NCBI GenBank assembly: GCA_003513015.1
Contig: DOTA01000433.1
Span: 7,201 to 12,556, forward strand
Direction of reading: 5' to 3'
DNA: 5,356 nucleotides
Origin: Chloroflexota bacterium
Lineage (GTDB): Bacteria; Chloroflexota; Anaerolineae; Anaerolineales; UBA11858
The notes beneath the pieces are model-generated. The model worked only from the letters and a program-made list of their open reading frames with translations, did not search any database and was not told the origin of the DNA. The stretch's first letter is position 1. The number at the start of each line of letters is the position of its first letter. Positions 4,337 through 5,356 of this stretch are shown here, piece after piece. The translations under genes were made by a program, and so were the position numbers.

Positions 4337-5356
4337 TTACTTGACTGCCAAACGCTCGATCAAGGCTTGCAAGTCTGCAGCGGCTTGTTCAACTGTGGAT
4401 TGTCCGTAAGCTACCTGTTGGCCGATCAGAAGAAGCTCATTCACAAACTCCTGATCATTGGGCAGGTTCGGGCCTTGCGGGATGGTTCGGTCGGCGACTG
4501 CATTGTAGATCCGATAAACCGCAGCATCCGTTTTGGAAGCTCCAACACCGGTGGCTACACGCACAACCGGCGAGGATGGGATGCCTCGATTGGTCTGGAG
4601 TACCGCACCCGCCGATGGGGTGGTCACGAAGAAGTTGATGAACAACGCGGCTGCTTCCTTATTGGCGCTGTCTTTGCTGATGGCCAAATATTGGCTCATC
4701 TGGATGACGTACGAATCTTCGCCGCCCACAGGGAGCGTGGTCGCGCCGAGGATGTCGGTCATGGCTGCCTGGTAACCTGCTAACTGGTTGCTCCAGATCA
4801 AGCCAATCGCCGCTTTGCCAGCCACGAGTGCCGAGTTATCGGCCCCGGTTTCGCCATAGGTTGCGGTGGTATCGGCATCGGGGATCAGCCCTTCAGCGCG
4901 CATATCAGCCCACATTTGCAGCCATTTCTGGGCAGACTCAACTGTTGCGTAGGATTTACCGCCATCGTCCAGAGTCCATAGCTTGGTCCCCTGCTGTGTG
5001 TAGAAATAGCTTAGGTAGTTCGCCTGATTGGTACCGTTATCCACGAAGGGGGCCACGCCCTCGGGGAGTTTCGCCTTAAGCTCCTTGCCGTAGGCGATCA
5101 TCTCTTCCCAGGTCATGTTATCTGCTGGGAGGGCGACCCCCGCCGCCTCGATCATCGTCTTGTTGTAGGCCAGGATGAGCGTGTTCGTGCCCAGGCTGAT
5201 GGCATAGAGATTCCCATCGGCATCCGTCGCGGGGACAAGTGCATTCTGGTCAAATGTTTCGGGCGTGTTGATCATAAGTTGTTGGCCGAGATAGCCATTG
5301 AGTGGTTCCAGATATTGCTTGTAATCAGGCCAGTTGCCGCCGAATTGGATAATATC
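4337..5356 (-). CDS. ABC sugar transporter substrate-binding protein, family 1 (SBP_bac_1), C-terminal part
   Basis: Partial gene: the frame is open at the right edge (first full codon at 5356-5354) and ends in TAA at 4339-4337, giving 339 visible residues; the family is usually 400-450, so about 80-110 residues with the signal peptide lie outside. Family 1 hallmarks in order, counted from the window edge: GNLYAISLGTNTLILAYNKT at 48-67, MIEAAGVALP then MTWEEMIAYGKEL at 68-93, LVAGKAAIGLIWSNQLAGY past mid-protein, and YLAISKDSANKEAAALFINF in the C-terminal lobe. Such proteins sit outside the membrane and deliver sugars to a CUT1-type importer with two permeases. No permease gene follows: a hairpin and a gene-free stretch come next, then the glycosidase. 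Base composition is more GC-rich than the lacI and glycosidase regions. The internal ATG at 5275 is within the domain and is not a start. Ligand unknown. Confidence 0.93.
   Translation of the reverse strand, partial: DIIQFGGNWPDYKQYLEPLNGYLGQQLMINTPETFDQNALVPATDADGNLYAISLGTNTLILAYNKTMIEAAGVALPADNMTWEEMIAYGKELKAKLPEGVAPFVDNGTNQANYLSYFYTQQGTKLWTLDDGGKSYATVESAQKWLQMWADMRAEGLIPDADTTATYGETGADNSALVAGKAAIGLIWSNQLAGYQAAMTDILGATTLPVGGEDSYVIQMSQYLAISKDSANKEAAALFINFFVTTPSAGAVLQTNRGIPSSPVVRVATGVGASKTDAAVYRIYNAVADRTIPQGPNLPNDQEFVNELLLIGQQVAYGQSTVEQAAADLQALIERLAVK

Noticed and set aside
4277..4783. Plus-strand open frame of 168 codons
   Set aside because: It is antisense to the family 1 binding protein, begins inside the terminator hairpin and shows no domain.

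Overview
This 5.4 kb window is a carbohydrate-uptake and breakdown locus. Every gene I can support reads on the minus strand, so the order of transcription is right to left. The organism is probably a member of the Chloroflexota (Anaerolineae-like). The main clue is the lipoprotein at the left edge, which carries a valine/glutamate/lysine-rich repeated stalk (EVEKEVTVIETV type) straight after its lipobox cysteine, a habit I associate with substrate-binding proteins of that phylum. The lineage is an inference from this style, not from a marker gene.

Layout in transcription order: (1) 5356-4337, the C-terminal 339 residues of a family 1 (sugar, CUT1-like) ABC substrate-binding protein, closed by a GC-rich hairpin at 4283-4310. 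(2) 4276-3950, a gene-free stretch with a short coding-like remnant and a 9-bp-period A/C-rich repeat. (3) 3949-2768, an intact 393-residue six-hairpin glycosidase of the MGH1-like/GH63-like kind. (4) 2767-2288, a degenerate stretch with protein-like segments in three reading frames broken by stops and shifts, followed by 2287-2087, a C-terminal fragment of a TIM-barrel sugar phosphate isomerase/epimerase. (5) A strong hairpin terminator at 2017-2055. (6) A near-consensus sigma-70-type promoter (TTGACA, 17 bp, TATATT) followed directly by two abutting LacI-type operator units, then the lacI-family regulator gene 1828-815. (7) The first 239 residues of a family 5 (oligopeptide/dipeptide/oligosaccharide type) substrate-binding lipoprotein, 719-1, running off the left edge.

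The likely logic is that sugars or glycosides are captured by the binding proteins, cut by the glycosidase and fed to an isomerase, with the LacI-family protein repressing its own transcript and probably the downstream transporter until an inducer appears. The isomerase step is broken in this copy, and the permease genes normally next to a family 1 binding protein are not between it and the glycosidase, so the block looks rearranged or decaying. The lacI to family 5 binding-protein unit looks intact and newly promoted.

I see no RNA gene, CRISPR array, insertion sequence or clearly new multi-gene system. The points most worth a second look are the lacI control region, the decayed isomerase block and its homopolymer frameshift, the 9-base G tract inside the glycosidase gene, the orphan Shine-Dalgarno after lacI, and the short periodic repeat near 4088-4114.
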